A DNA stretch of 64,000 bases from Clostridiales bacterium (GCA_022800625.1 JAAWQR010000003.1:1-64000); one strand, 5' to 3'. Shown: positions 8,581-18,086, numbered from the stretch's first letter. Numbers and translations: made by a program. Notes: a model not told the origin generated them from the sequence alone.

Positions 8581-9453
8581 ATGATATATACTGTAAAAGG
8601 AGACGGATATACTGCCGTATGCAGTGACCGCGGCGGTGAGCTTATATCCTTAACATCTGAGAACGGCGTAGAATATATATGGAACGGAGATGCAAAATAT
8701 TGGAGCGGACAATCGCCGCATCTTTTTCCCGTTGTTTGTTCTCCGCTCAATGGCAGGGTTACATATGACGGACGTGAATATTTAATGCCGAAGCACGGAT
8801 TTGTACGCGGAGCGCAATTCCGTGCCGTAGAGTTAGCACCGGATTTTGTAACCTTTGAAAACTCATGGAGCAATGAAACTCTGAAGCACTTTCCGTATAA
8901 ATATAAACTTCGTATAACACACAGAATAATTCCGTATGGATTTACTACCGACTATTCGGTGAGCGGAGATGACGGCATGACATTTTGCCTCGGCGGGCAT
9001 CCCGGATTTATGTGTCCGCATCCCAGAGGCGGTACATTTGAAGATTATCAAATAAGATTTCATAATGCCGACGGAGCTGTGATTTCACTGACGAAAAACG
9101 GGTATATGGATCCATCAGTTCCGAGGGTGACATCAAGACTTGAAAACGGCGTGCTCCCGATGAAATATCATTATTTTGACAACGACGCGATGATAATAGA
9201 AAATCTGCCCGTCAAAAAACTTGATTTGGTGTCAAGTGCAGACGGACACGGAATTAGATTTTCATTTGAAGGATTTGAAGCTCTCGGAATATGGACTCCC
9301 GAAAAGAAATGCGCTCCCTTTGTTTGCCTTGAACCATGGAGAGGACTGCCGGCAGATGTGAATGAATCGGGGGACGCCAAGGATAAAAAATATGCCGTAA
9401 CTTTGAATAAGGGCGATGTCTTTAAAGCGTCTTATACTGTAAGAATTATCTGA
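8581..9453 (+). CDS. Aldose 1-epimerase/mutarotase-like protein
   Basis: 290 residues of the galactose mutarotase-like beta-sandwich superfamily, nearest to the LacX/YeaD-like sugar-epimerase branch. Visible marks are an N-terminal DRGGELISLTSENGVEYIWN, then RTxxRHG-like spacing represented by LMPKHGFVRGAQF, a substrate-site GGHPGF and the C-terminal CLEPWRGLPAD. It probably interconverts sugar anomers in the cytoplasm; the substrate cannot be read from sequence. The start is supported by GGAGA eight bases upstream. It lies before rsmA, same strand, and could be co-transcribed. Confidence 0.8.
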   Translation: MIYTVKGDGYTAVCSDRGGELISLTSENGVEYIWNGDAKYWSGQSPHLFPVVCSPLNGRVTYDGREYLMPKHGFVRGAQFRAVELAPDFVTFENSWSNETLKHFPYKYKLRITHRIIPYGFTTDYSVSGDDGMTFCLGGHPGFMCPHPRGGTFEDYQIRFHNADGAVISLTKNGYMDPSVPRVTSRLENGVLPMKYHYFDNDAMIIENLPVKKLDLVSSADGHGIRFSFEGFEALGIWTPEKKCAPFVCLEPWRGLPADVNESGDAKDKKYAVTLNKGDVFKASYTVRII

Positions 9454-9516
9454 TAATCGTATTTAACTGTTTTTAATAAGAAAAGACAGCCGAAATCGGC
9501 TGAAACGGAGATTTCT

Positions 9517-10455
9517 ATGGATTTATGCAATCGCTCGGAGGTCAAGCGGCTTCTTGAAAAATATTCTCTTGCACCGAAAAAAGCATTCGGACAAAATTTT
9601 CTTGTAAATCCGGCAATTCCGCAAATGATAGCGGAAAGCTCATATGAATTATCGGGAGCTGCAAAATATCCTGATAAAAAATCGGCTGTTATTGAGATAG
9701 GACCGGGAATCGGCGCTCTCACATGTGCTCTTGCCAAGTATTTTGACCGAGTTGTTTCAGTTGAGATTGACCGCGGTCTTTTGCCGCTTCTTGATGAAAC
9801 GATGGCTGATTTTGATAATGTAGAGATAGTGAATGGGGATATAATGGAACTTGACATACCGACGTTTATTTCGGAGAAGTTCGGAGATATTCTTGATGAC
9901 GGCGGCACTGTCAGCGTTTGTGCCAACCTTCCGTATTATATTACGTCGCCCGTCATAATGAAGCTTCTTGAAGCTTTTCCTGTAACTGAAAAGCTTCCGT
10001 ATGCAGGAATTACCGTAATGATTCAGCTTGAAGTTGCAGACAGGCTTGCCGCTGAGGCAGGAACGTCTGAATACGGAGCTGTCACGGCATCGATTGCAAT
10101 GCGTGCAAATGTGAAAAAGATGTTAAATGTTTCGGCAGGGAATTTTCACCCTGCTCCTAAGGTTGCATCGGCTGTCATAGGGATCGTGCCGCACGGAGGA
10201 ATCTCAGAGGTCTATCCTGAGCTTAGAGACAGTAATATATCGCCTGAGCTTTTAGGAGAAAAGGCACTTGAACTGATTTCATTAGGATTTTCACAAAGAA
10301 GAAAAACCTTAGTAAATGCCGCAGCGTCTGTTTGGGGCAAAGAAAGGATGACAGCAGCATTGGATACGGCGGATATCAGGGTTGATATACGCGGTGAAAA
10401 ACTTTCTCCGCATGATTTTTGCCGCCTTGCCGATATACTTTTGAGTAAGGACTGA
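9517..10455 (+). CDS. rsmA: 16S rRNA dimethyladenosine transferase
   Basis: RsmA/KsgA dimethylates the two adjacent adenines in helix 45 of 16S rRNA late in 30S assembly. 312 residues: N-terminal KKAFGQNFLVNP, SAM-binding motif I EIGPGIGALT, acidic motif II VVSVEID, catalytic motif IV CANLPYYITSPV, and the C-terminal helical RNA-binding domain with FSQRRKTLVNA. The start is set by CGGAGA seven bases upstream. A strong terminator follows at once. Confidence 0.96.
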   Translation: MDLCNRSEVKRLLEKYSLAPKKAFGQNFLVNPAIPQMIAESSYELSGAAKYPDKKSAVIEIGPGIGALTCALAKYFDRVVSVEIDRGLLPLLDETMADFDNVEIVNGDIMELDIPTFISEKFGDILDDGGTVSVCANLPYYITSPVIMKLLEAFPVTEKLPYAGITVMIQLEVADRLAAEAGTSEYGAVTASIAMRANVKKMLNVSAGNFHPAPKVASAVIGIVPHGGISEVYPELRDSNISPELLGEKALELISLGFSQRRKTLVNAAASVWGKERMTAALDTADIRVDIRGEKLSPHDFCRLADILLSKD

Positions 10456-10470
10456 AAAATACAATGAAAG

Positions 10471-10507
10471 AAAAAACGGCAATCCTCGATTGAGGTTTGC
10501 CGTTTTT
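10471..10507. terminator. Bidirectional terminator between rsmA and the Cys/Asp-rich gene
   Basis: AAAAAACGGCAA and TTGCCGTTTTT enclose a small inner CCTC/GAGG pair. T runs are available on both strands, so it serves converging genes. Confidence 0.9.
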
Positions 10508-10551
10508 GTAAGCTTTTAAAAATGTCCGAAATTGTTATTCTAAATGAGAAA

Positions 10552-10989
10552 TCAGTCGTTAGCCTCTTCCTCGTCCTGAATAAGCGGTTTCTGGCATGAG
10601 GGGCAGATAACTTCTTCTGGATCACAGGATTCGTCAAAATATATCTTCTCACCGCATGACGGGCACATAGCGCAGTAAAACTCGCCGTCCTCATCATCGC
10701 AATCGCAGCAATCACAACAGTCGCAGTCATCGTCATCATCGCAGTCACAGCAGTCGCAATCATCATCGATGTCGTATACGATCTCTTCAAGATTTCCGAG
10801 ATCCTCATCGATCTCCTCGATGTAATCGCCGTAAGTGTCAACATCGGCTTTAAGAGCTTCAAGCTCTGACGCCATGTCGTCAATAACGCCTACAAGTGCT
10901 GAAATAAGCTTTGTTTCAGGCTTTGAAGCGTCAAGGCTCATTCCTTCAAGCAGTCCTTTGATGTAGGAGCTTTTTTCTTTCATGTTCAT
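10552..10989 (-). CDS. Acidic Cys/Asp-rich protein with C-terminal zinc ribbon
   Basis: 145 residues. An N-terminal helical part (about 1-70) is followed by a low-complexity stretch of Asp and Cys (about 74-100, repeats of DCDC and CCDC) and a C-terminal zinc ribbon with two CxxC pairs (CPSCGEK and CPSCQKP). Proteins with this layout occur in Clostridia as uncharacterised zinc-ribbon proteins. The Cys/Asp core suggests metal binding, but this is inference. It stands on the minus strand just downstream of efp, possibly in the same transcript. GGAG precedes the start. Confidence 0.8.
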   Translation of the reverse strand: MNMKEKSSYIKGLLEGMSLDASKPETKLISALVGVIDDMASELEALKADVDTYGDYIEEIDEDLGNLEEIVYDIDDDCDCCDCDDDDDCDCCDCCDCDDEDGEFYCAMCPSCGEKIYFDESCDPEEVICPSCQKPLIQDEEEAND

Positions 10990-11034
10990 TATAATCTCCG
11001 TTCCGCCGTTATGTCACGGCAATAAAATTCGGTT

Positions 11035-11592
11035 TTACGCTCTTTCGAGATATTCTGAGGTACGAGTATCGATCTTCAGCTTGTCTCCCTGATTGATGAA
11101 GAGCGGCACGCGGATAACAGCACCTGTTTCAACAGTGGCGTTCTTAGTTGCGCCTGTAGCTGTATCGCCTCTTACGCCCGGTTCTGTATCAACAACTTCA
11201 AGAACAACGAACATCGGAGGTTCAACAGCGAACGGCTTGTCCTTATACGAGTTGATCTTGCAGATCATTTCTTCCTTAACAAACTTGAAGTTGTCGCCGA
11301 TAAGATCCTGACCGATCGGCACCTGCTCGTAAGACTCCATGTCCATAAAGTAGTAGAGATCGCCGTCATTGTAGAGGTACTGCATCTCCTTGCGCTCAAT
11401 GTGAGCGTCCTGATATTTGTCTGTAGGGCTGAAGGTCTTTTCGATAACAGCGCCTGTAATAACATTGCGGAGCTTTGTTCTGACAAAGGCAGCTCCCTTA
11501 CCGGGTTTTACATGCTGGAATTCGATAACCTGCATGACTTGACCGTCCATGTCAAAGGTAATTCCGTTTTTGAAATCTCCTGCTACAACCAT
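11035..11592 (-). CDS. efp: Translation elongation factor P
   Basis: EF-P relieves ribosome stalling at polyproline stretches. 185 residues, usual length, with three beta-barrel domains: N-terminal KOW-like domain (to about 65) containing the loop VKPGKGAAF whose Lys is the modifiable tip residue, a middle domain, and the C-terminal OB domain with [16 protein letters not shown] and the terminal YLERA. Its promoter lies 75 bases upstream. The best ribosome-site candidate lies near a short stem, so spacing is unusual. Confidence 0.97.
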   Translation of the reverse strand: MVVAGDFKNGITFDMDGQVMQVIEFQHVKPGKGAAFVRTKLRNVITGAVIEKTFSPTDKYQDAHIERKEMQYLYNDGDLYYFMDMESYEQVPIGQDLIGDNFKFVKEEMICKINSYKDKPFAVEPPMFVVLEVVDTEPGVRGDTATGATKNATVETGAVIRVPLFINQGDKLKIDTRTSEYLERA

Positions 11593-11666
11593 AAATAAGT
11601 GTATTCCGCTCCGATAGGGGGGCGGAGTCTCCTTTCAAATATTGGGAAAATAATATATTACACTTT

Positions 11667-11695
11667 ATTATATACTATAAACGGATATTTTTCAA
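11667..11695 (-). promoter_or_regulatory. Sigma-A promoter of efp
   Basis: On the minus strand TTGAAA (11695-11690) and TATAAT (11672-11667) are separated by 17 bases. Confidence 0.8.
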
Positions 11696-11758
11696 GTGGG
11701 AAAGCATAAATTTCCTCATATATTATAAGTGTGGGTAACTCAAAACAATGATTTTTTA

Positions 11759-12652
11759 TTATTCAGCGGGATCGTATCCCTCAGGATACTCAAAGTTTAC
11801 GATCCTTTTGAAGAAATCAACGTGATTTGCGTGTATCTTGTCAATGTCACGGCTTTTTGCGAATGCGTCCATCGGAGTTACTTTTCTTATTGCGAGGATC
11901 ACGTCCTCCTGAAGTTCGTCAAAAGCGGTAAAATACTTTGCAAATTCAAGCTCGGCAAATTTAATTCCGTATTCGTCGTAGGCGCAGTCGGGAACGCGCC
12001 CGAGCGCTTCTTCAAGCGTTAAGAAAATATCTTTTCCGCGTACTTCTTCGTAAAGCGCAGGATCGAGCAGGTATATCACCGATTCGCCGACCATCATTTC
12101 ATTTCTGAAGCGGTCAAGCTCTTCGGCGTTGAAGGTTTTGTTGAATGCAGGTGAAAGACCGCGCTCTTCGCACATTTCCTCGTATTTTTTGATTTCGGAT
12201 TCAGAAAAGCATATCGCTTCTGCGAGCATTATATTTTTCTCTCCGTCGTCGTTATAATCCTTGTCCATAATAGATGTAAATGCGTTTGTCATGTCTTTAA
12301 ACGTCTCGGTAGAGATAACAGACGGATCATAGTTGAACATAGGACCGCCGTAGAAAATATATAAGTCAGGCTTTGTTTTGCTCATGAGCTGATATATTCC
12401 GATGCCTAAAACTATCGCGGCGGCAATGACAGCGAGTGTTATGGTCTTGTAGTGATACCAGAAATTTTCTATAGCTTTTCCCGTTTTTTTCAAAGGCTTC
12501 GTTTCTTCGGAAATATCTTTGTGATCTTCCTCATTCGGGTCAATACCGAGAGCTCGCAGTCTGCGGGCGGCGTTGGACATTTCAGGTTCATTCTCGGGTG
12601 AAACAGAACCGGTTGATTCTTCGGCTGAATTGTTCTTCTTTTCTTCATCCAT
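11759..12652 (-). CDS. Single-pass membrane protein of unknown function
   Basis: 297 residues from the ATG at 12652, chosen because AAAGGA lies eight bases upstream; a further in-frame start exists upstream without one. The N-terminal 75 residues are charged and cytoplasmic, with RRLRALGIDPNE. One membrane helix follows (about 80-100, TITLAVIAAAIVLGIGIYQL) and then an extracytoplasmic domain of about 195 residues with no motif I know. It lies between efp and the TfoX-like gene, all on the minus strand. Probable membrane-associated role; no function assigned. Confidence 0.75.
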   Translation of the reverse strand: MDEEKKNNSAEESTGSVSPENEPEMSNAARRLRALGIDPNEEDHKDISEETKPLKKTGKAIENFWYHYKTITLAVIAAAIVLGIGIYQLMSKTKPDLYIFYGGPMFNYDPSVISTETFKDMTNAFTSIMDKDYNDDGEKNIMLAEAICFSESEIKKYEEMCEERGLSPAFNKTFNAEELDRFRNEMMVGESVIYLLDPALYEEVRGKDIFLTLEEALGRVPDCAYDEYGIKFAELEFAKYFTAFDELQEDVILAIRKVTPMDAFAKSRDIDKIHANHVDFFKRIVNFEYPEGYDPAE

Positions 12653-12707
12653 GGCGAATAATCCTTTCGGAATATATAATTCGGATTTCACATTTTAAGT
12701 ATAACAT

Positions 12708-12743
12708 AAAAACGGCGCGTTTGCAAGAACGCGCCGTCTTTAT
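12708..12743. terminator. Terminator downstream of the TfoX-N gene
   Basis: AACGGCGCGTT and AACGCGCCGT pair with a 6-base loop. On the minus strand it is followed by TTTTTATG, fitting termination of the TfoX-like gene. Confidence 0.85.
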
Positions 12744-12816
12744 GTGTGTGGTTTTAATTATGGAGAGTAGAAATTAAACTTAAAGTTTTTGAGTGAGTAC
12801 GCTGTAGATTCTCTTG

Positions 12817-13140
12817 TTATGACTGCTTTTTTTTGCGAGGTTTCGGTACGGGAGTGACAGCCTCCAACACTGTGATTACCTCTCTTGTGAGGACATTATT
12901 CTCGATATCGAGAATATAGTGCTCCTTTGCGCCCTGATATGGAACAGCACATTCCGCATCACGCATCAGCTCTGCAATATCGGAAAGTTTTTTAACATAT
13001 ACGATGTTATCGCAGACGAGAAGTATCGGCTTTTCGTTTACGTATACCATGTACTCGCCGAACATTTTGCGGTATCTTACAGTGCCGCAGTCTCTGATCT
13101 GCTCGCATACAAATTCTATAAATTCAGGGGAAGTTGACAT
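12817..13140 (-). CDS. TfoX/Sxy N-terminal domain protein
   Basis: 107 residues. Residues about 5-95 fit the TfoX_N domain: FVCEQIRDCGTVRYRKMFGE, then MVYVNEKPILLVCDN and the typical AVPYQGAKEHYI. The C-terminal regulatory part of Sxy is absent, as in many stand-alone Firmicute versions, so a competence role cannot be assumed. The tail is proline/lysine rich. The start at 13140 is set by AAAGGAG six bases upstream. The blaR1 remnant frames lie directly upstream on the same strand. Confidence 0.85.
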   Translation of the reverse strand: MSTSPEFIEFVCEQIRDCGTVRYRKMFGEYMVYVNEKPILLVCDNIVYVKKLSDIAELMRDAECAVPYQGAKEHYILDIENNVLTREVITVLEAVTPVPKPRKKKQS

Positions 13141-13165
13141 AGTATTCTCCTTTATTGTGGTGAGT

Positions 13166-13630
13166 TTAATCGACATAAGTGCATGTCTCGCGCAGGTAGT
13201 ATTCGTTGATTATATCATTGTCAAACGTATAGATAATGTCGGGGTTCGGCAGCTCGTAATCTTCACCGTTTACGTCATATGACGGCATCTGTTCCATGAA
13301 AGCTCTTCTTTCTGCACATACTCTCTCAAATTCTTCTTTGGAAATGTGAAAGTACTTTATAAATGAAACAATATACATTTCAGGCGGTTCTGCTTCTGAA
13401 TGTCCTGTCTCTTTAGAACTGGGGAATACTGCTTCATCAAGCCATTTGTTCATTTCATCATTGTCAACATCAAAGTCGGAGAAAACTGATAACCCCCAGT
13501 CGTAATATGTGTATCTGTATTTGGGAGAGAAATCAAATTTGATCGGAAGCTTTGAAGCGGCAACTTCGGGTGAAAAAAACTTCATATCACCTTGAACAAA
13601 TTTGGAAACTATAGCTGGGTCGATTTTGTT
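13166..13630 (-). CDS. Second copy of the BlaR1 C-terminal domain, separated by a stop codon
   Basis: This frame holds a ~140-residue domain (FVQGDMKFFSPEVA ... DIIYTFDNDIINEYYLRE) clearly homologous to the domain encoded just upstream at about 13631-14130 (FVQGNMKVYSPEDA ... DIIYTFDNNIINNYYRRD). The two lie in the same frame with only one TAA (13631-13633) between them, so they were probably one tandem-repeat protein. An internal ATG at 13585 has AAGGTGAT upstream and could permit separate translation of 139 residues. I do not recognise the domain family. Confidence 0.6.
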   Translation of the reverse strand, partial: NKIDPAIVSKFVQGDMKFFSPEVAASKLPIKFDFSPKYRYTYYDWGLSVFSDFDVDNDEMNKWLDEAVFPSSKETGHSEAEPPEMYIVSFIKYFHISKEEFERVCAERRAFMEQMPSYDVNGEDYELPNPDIIYTFDNDIINEYYLRETCTYVD

Positions 13631-14032
13631 TTATTTGATCCATTCGTCTGTTTCAGTGTCAGAGCTAATGTTTTGATTAGTATAGCTTGGGTATATATCA
13701 TCGGGATTGCTGTATGTGCATATATCGCGCCTGTAATAGTTGTTAATTATATTATTATCAAACGTGTAGATAATGTCAGCATTGTATATTTCATGTCCCT
13801 CATCTGATATATCATCACCATTTACTACTCGGAATTTTTCAAACAGTAGTTTTCTTTGTTCATTGGCTTGTTCAAATTCTTCTTTGGAAATCTTGAAGTG
13901 CTTGACAAATGAAACGGTATACATTTCCTGAGGTTCAGTATTATTCTCGATATTAGGCACTACTACATCGTTATACCAACTGTTGGCAGCTTCTCTGTCA
14001 ACTAAATCTAAAAGAAATGACGGCTGCAAAAA
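13631..14032 (-). pseudogene. Frameshifted C-terminal continuation of the BlaR1-like protein
   Basis: The long blaR1-like frame ends at 14008 in a short nonsense tail after PTYRDIYF. Adding one base to the A5 run at 14028-14032 (plus strand) joins it to this frame, restoring alignment with the second domain copy downstream. The piece supplies the rest of the first repeat (SFVKHFKISKEEFEQ, then the DIIYTFDN motif) and ends in TAA. It has no start or ribosome site of its own. It is either a genuine frameshift mutation or a sequencing/assembly slip in a homopolymer. Confidence 0.7.
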
Positions 14033-17000
14033 TATATATCCCTGTATGTCGGCAGGAAAGTGAAATTATACGGAATATATTTGAGCGCATCTTCAGGTGA
14101 ATATACTTTCATATTACCCTGCACAAATTCGGGAATCGAATCGGGGATTACTCTGTTTTGCATAACCCAATCATTGTCTTTTGTGTTGAATCTGTATACG
14201 CTGCCCCAGCCCCCTACATAACCGGGAAGCGAGCCGAAGCTGTCGAATATCAGTATGATTTCTTTTTCATAGAATCTGATTCTGCCTTGAATTCCGGAAT
14301 TTTCTGTGTCGTTAAAATAGTAATAACCGCTTATTAAACCTGCTGTTGTGTTAATGCTGAATGATCTTGAGAGTACAAAGCTGAAACGGAGGGATGCAAA
14401 GCCGGTTTCTGTATTGACTTTATTTATTGTGAGAGTTGTGTCCTCGCGATTATCTATGCGCCATACTCCTTCATAAGCTTGAAGCTGATAGGGAAGAAAG
14501 ATGGGTGACGCTTCTTCTTTAAAACCATCTATAACTTCGGCTGCTTGAAGTCTGTAGCCGAATCTTGAATCTGTTTCTGCTACCGTGTATCTTACGGTGT
14601 TTGTTGGTGTGAAGTAAAGCGTATCGTCGAAATACTGTACGTCGATAAAGTAAAAATTATCAGCTTTTGTTATATTCTTTATTCTTTGGAAACTTGTATA
14701 ACCGCAATGTCCTGCAATAGTATAATATTCCTCATCTAAAAACTGTGCTTCCAATTCATGCGGTTCAAAATCGTCCGTACTATACAGTTCAAACGCCGCT
14801 TTTTTCATTTCCTCGGATGTAGCTTTTATTTCATATGCCGGTTTGTCTGATATTTTTCCGAGTTCAAGGAATATTTGAAGCGTCATTCCTTGACGTGCCA
14901 ACTCTTTGTCCTCTGACTTCATATATGGGAAAAGCGGGGTAATAAAGTCAACGGCAGCCTGTTCTTCTTCTGACAATGTTATATCGTCAGGTTTTTTAAG
15001 CTTCCATCCGAGCATCTGCGGAGGTCCGTAATAAAGCTCAGCTTCATAGTCTCCGACAGGGAATGAGTCATATCCGCTCTGCGATACGGTAAATTTCATT
15101 TTTACTGTTTCGTATAAACTTTCATCAAATTCGCGGTAGATTTTATGAGACGAAAATTCAAGTGTTGATAATGGTGCAAATGTGCTTTCAAGTTCGGGAG
15201 ATTCTTCTACTGAATGATTACCGTAGTACAATCTTGCGCACTCTGAAATATCACGATTTATAAAGGCTTCGGCAAATTGATATAGCTCTATTTCCGAAAA
15301 AGAGTAATTGTTGCGGAGCTCCAAGGGAAGAAAAGCAGAATCTTCAACAAGCTTTGCATCGATCAGCTTTGGATTTCCGTCCGATAATTCAAATTTGTAT
15401 TCATACTTACTGCTTTTTATTGTTTCGGAAAGATCAGCCCAAACTGTGACATTTGTTGTTACAGTACCGTCAACTTCATTACTTTCGCAGGTTGATAAAA
15501 CATTATTTTCGGGGTTCAGACCTTTGCGCATACGGTAAAGTCCGTCTTCGGATAAAATGTATTTGAAATCATCCATTTCTTCAGGCGTACCTGAAACCGG
15601 AACGAGATTTGAGGTGTCAAAATACTTTTCAGCGCATTCCGCGATCTCTTCTTCAGAGAAACCGGGAATTGAACTGTATGAGAGCTTTTCGTTCAATTTG
15701 TCAATATCCGTATAGTATTTGATACATCCGAGCACAAGCGCTGTTATATCCTGAGTGTCAGCGGACGCGGCAATATTCCGAATATCGTCCATGCTTGTTA
15801 TATTCTGATTTAGAAGAGCTGCAGCGAGACAGTCAGCCTTGTCGGTCGTAGTGAATCGGTCTGTGTCATGAGTGTTTTTGTTTTCATTTTCAATTACAAA
15901 TGAAGTACCGTCTTTTGTAAAACTCGGGACAAGTCTGTGTATTCCGGGGGTCAAAATCTCGTTTTTACTTTCAAGAATTTCTACATCGACTTTCAATGCA
16001 GACATATCATTATCAAGATTCTCGTATTTCTCTTTGTCTTCAGGATCAAATACGATTCTGTATTCTCCAATCTTCATGTCCGCATAACTGCGCTCGAATG
16101 CTCCCATGGTAGAGGGAATAATGATTCCGAGCGTTACTGTATCATTTGTCAGGAAGGCTTCGACAAGCTCTGATTCTTTGGGATTTACATTTTTTTCGTG
16201 ATACCAATTTTCGCGTAATGAAGTTTCATCAGATACATTGATTCCGATAAAATTGCCTGTTTCCGATGTATTTTCATCTTTCCACGGAATGGAGGTTGTT
16301 GCTTGTGTATCATCATTCCTTTTTGCCGCAACATTACAACCGATAATCGTTCCTGCGGTGATGCAAAGGGCGAGAGCTATGGCGATAATGCCGATTCCTT
16401 TTTTCTTCTTTTCGCTGTTTATGATGTTCATAATTCGCTCCTTTACTGCTCCGTGCTTCGGCCTGAAGTCTGAGGTCAGATATGATCCTTTGACATGTCC
16501 GCACCGACGCACGATATCGAGCATTGCGTTTCCGTACAGAATTCTTTCTTCTTCGTTGGAGTTTTTCAAAACTGATTCGTCGCAGGACAGTTCCATTTCC
16601 GAAATACATTTGCCTGATGCGAGATGAACGAGAGGATTAAACCAGCTCACAGCCTGCGCCGCAGTGCAGGCGAGCTTTACATACAGGTCTCCTCTCTTGA
16701 AGTGTGTCAGCTCATGTGAGAGTATGCTTTCGATGTCATTCATTGCATAAGTCATATCGGGAATGATTACTTTGCGTCTTATGAATCCGCAGAGGTGCGG
16801 ACTTACGGGAACGCGGCTGACGAGCAGCTTCGGCGGTCGCTTTACGCCGATCTTACGGCACAGAGCTTCATACACCGCGCCTGCTTCTTCGCTCGGAGCA
16901 TGAAGTAAACCGACTTTCTTCATTCTACGTACATATACCGCATACGGGATCAGCCTTGCTCCAATGAATAAAACCGCTCCTGCTGCCCATACGGAGCATA

Positions 17001-17523
17001 GAAGTGCGGGGATAATTTCGATCGAGGGAATGTGTGTGATTTTCTTTTCAGTCTCATTTTCGGACGGCATAAATTCGGTGTGAATATTTTCCGTCGTAGT
17101 GCTGTTATCGGCTTTATTGTTTGGAAGCACAGGTGTGTCAGACTCGAAGGACGGTGTCTTTGGAGTTATATCTGGGTTGACGGTCGGTGTTTGCATATTA
17201 TTGTCGGGTGAAATTGTGCCTGAAATATTGTTTGACGGAAGTTTTTCCGACGGTGTATTCGGAATTGAAATTTCCGAATCTCCGACCGTATCCGCTGTAT
17301 TTACGGAAGTATTCCGAATGTTCGGAACTTTTATCTCAAACAGCGGAGCTGCGGAGAAAATTCCTACAGGCAGGCAAAGTCTCAGAATGACTATCGTCCA
17401 TACGATGTATTTGCATTTTGATGTAAATTTCTTGCCAAACAATTTGAAGAACAGGAGGATAAATGTGATAAGGACGCTCATTGAGACAGTCAGTTCAAGT
17501 AATTGCAGCATCAAGTTTGTCAT
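14008..17523 (-). CDS. BlaR1-type M56 zinc metallopeptidase sensor with a very long ectodomain
   Basis: Membrane sensor-protease that inactivates the BlaI-type repressor encoded upstream. About 1,171 residues. N-terminal membrane segments (about 5-55 and 168-195) surround a long Ser/Thr/Pro/Asn-rich loop. The M56 motif is SHELTHFKRGDL (His270, Glu271, His274), with ELSCDESVL further on as the probable third zinc ligand. After a membrane helix near 378-398, an extracytoplasmic region of ~770 residues follows. It lacks the penicillin-binding SxxK/SxN/KTG domain of classical BlaR1, so the signal is unknown. The 3' end is frameshifted. It starts two bases after blaI ends. Confidence 0.85.
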   Translation of the reverse strand: MTNLMLQLLELTVSMSVLITFILLFFKLFGKKFTSKCKYIVWTIVILRLCLPVGIFSAAPLFEIKVPNIRNTSVNTADTVGDSEISIPNTPSEKLPSNNISGTISPDNNMQTPTVNPDITPKTPSFESDTPVLPNNKADNSTTTENIHTEFMPSENETEKKITHIPSIEIIPALLCSVWAAGAVLFIGARLIPYAVYVRRMKKVGLLHAPSEEAGAVYEALCRKIGVKRPPKLLVSRVPVSPHLCGFIRRKVIIPDMTYAMNDIESILSHELTHFKRGDLYVKLACTAAQAVSWFNPLVHLASGKCISEMELSCDESVLKNSNEEERILYGNAMLDIVRRCGHVKGSYLTSDFRPKHGAVKERIMNIINSEKKKKGIGIIAIALALCITAGTIIGCNVAAKRNDDTQATTSIPWKDENTSETGNFIGINVSDETSLRENWYHEKNVNPKESELVEAFLTNDTVTLGIIIPSTMGAFERSYADMKIGEYRIVFDPEDKEKYENLDNDMSALKVDVEILESKNEILTPGIHRLVPSFTKDGTSFVIENENKNTHDTDRFTTTDKADCLAAALLNQNITSMDDIRNIAASADTQDITALVLGCIKYYTDIDKLNEKLSYSSIPGFSEEEIAECAEKYFDTSNLVPVSGTPEEMDDFKYILSEDGLYRMRKGLNPENNVLSTCESNEVDGTVTTNVTVWADLSETIKSSKYEYKFELSDGNPKLIDAKLVEDSAFLPLELRNNYSFSEIELYQFAEAFINRDISECARLYYGNHSVEESPELESTFAPLSTLEFSSHKIYREFDESLYETVKMKFTVSQSGYDSFPVGDYEAELYYGPPQMLGWKLKKPDDITLSEEEQAAVDFITPLFPYMKSEDKELARQGMTLQIFLELGKISDKPAYEIKATSEEMKKAAFELYSTDDFEPHELEAQFLDEEYYTIAGHCGYTSFQRIKNITKADNFYFIDVQYFDDTLYFTPTNTVRYTVAETDSRFGYRLQAAEVIDGFKEEASPIFLPYQLQAYEGVWRIDNREDTTLTINKVNTETGFASLRFSFVLSRSFSINTTAGLISGYYYFNDTENSGIQGRIRFYEKEIILIFDSFGSLPGYVGGWGSVYRFNTKDNDWVMQNRVIPDSIPEFVQGNMKVYSPEDALKYIPYNFTFLPTYRDIYFCSRHFF

Positions 17524-17524
17524 A

Positions 17525-17938
17525 TCACGTTCCCCTTTCGATGCCGAGCTCCTTACATTTCGTTTCGAGAATGCTTGTAAGCTCAGCTAATTCTTCGTTT
17601 GAAATTCCCTCCGCATCTATCATAGAAACTACCATTGATTTGACCGAACCGCCGACCTTTTTCATCAGAGCTGACGACTCCGACAGGAAGTAATCGGTTT
17701 CCTTGATTTTTGCACTGAAGGTATGATAGTAACCGCTTCTGTCAGCGTTTACAAAGCCTTTTTCCTCAAGTCTGCCGAGAAGAACATGTGCTGTTTGCGT
17801 TTTCCATGATCTGGTTTCAGAAAGCTTTTCTACGATTTCCGATACACGCATCGGGTGTCCGGTTTGCCACAGCACGCGCATTATATCAAGTTCCGCGTCT
17901 GTGATCGGCTCACAGGTGATCTGTTTTTTTCTTCTCAT
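17525..17938 (-). CDS. blaI: BlaI/MecI/CopY-family repressor
   Basis: 137 residues, winged-helix penicillinase-repressor family. The segment TDAELDIMRVLWQTGHPMRV, then EIVEKLSE and KTQTAHVLLGRLEEKGFV, is the family signature; the C-terminal half (about 80-130) is the dimerisation helix region. It would repress its own promoter, with release after cleavage by the adjacent M56 protease. The start at 17938 is chosen because GGAG lies eight bases upstream. Gene order blaI-blaR1 with near-zero spacing is the normal arrangement. Confidence 0.92.
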   Translation of the reverse strand: MRRKKQITCEPITDAELDIMRVLWQTGHPMRVSEIVEKLSETRSWKTQTAHVLLGRLEEKGFVNADRSGYYHTFSAKIKETDYFLSESSALMKKVGGSVKSMVVSMIDAEGISNEELAELTSILETKCKELGIERGT

Positions 17939-18008
17939 AATAATTCTCCGTTCCGTCTCTTTGAGACTGATAAGTATTTGTGCGAATCCGCTTAAAATCA
18001 TCTACAAT

Positions 18009-18051
18009 CTGTCTACAGTTTTATTATATAATACTTAAGACAGTTTGTCAA
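18009..18051 (-). promoter_or_regulatory. blaI promoter with dyad operator
   Basis: On the minus strand TTGACA (18051-18046) and TATAAT (18028-18023) have a 17-base spacer. A palindrome CTGTctACAG (18009-18018) covers the expected start of transcription, and a looser ACAG/GTC repeat overlaps the -35 region. BlaI-family operators carry ACA/TGT dyads, so these are probable operators. Confidence 0.75.
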
Positions 18052-18086
18052 CACTTTTTGCCAAAATATTTTTCATTTTTTTCGGG

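Noticed and set aside
14008..17523. Classical beta-lactam sensor
   Set aside because: The ectodomain has no SxxK, SxN or KTG penicillin-binding motifs, so beta-lactam sensing is not supported.
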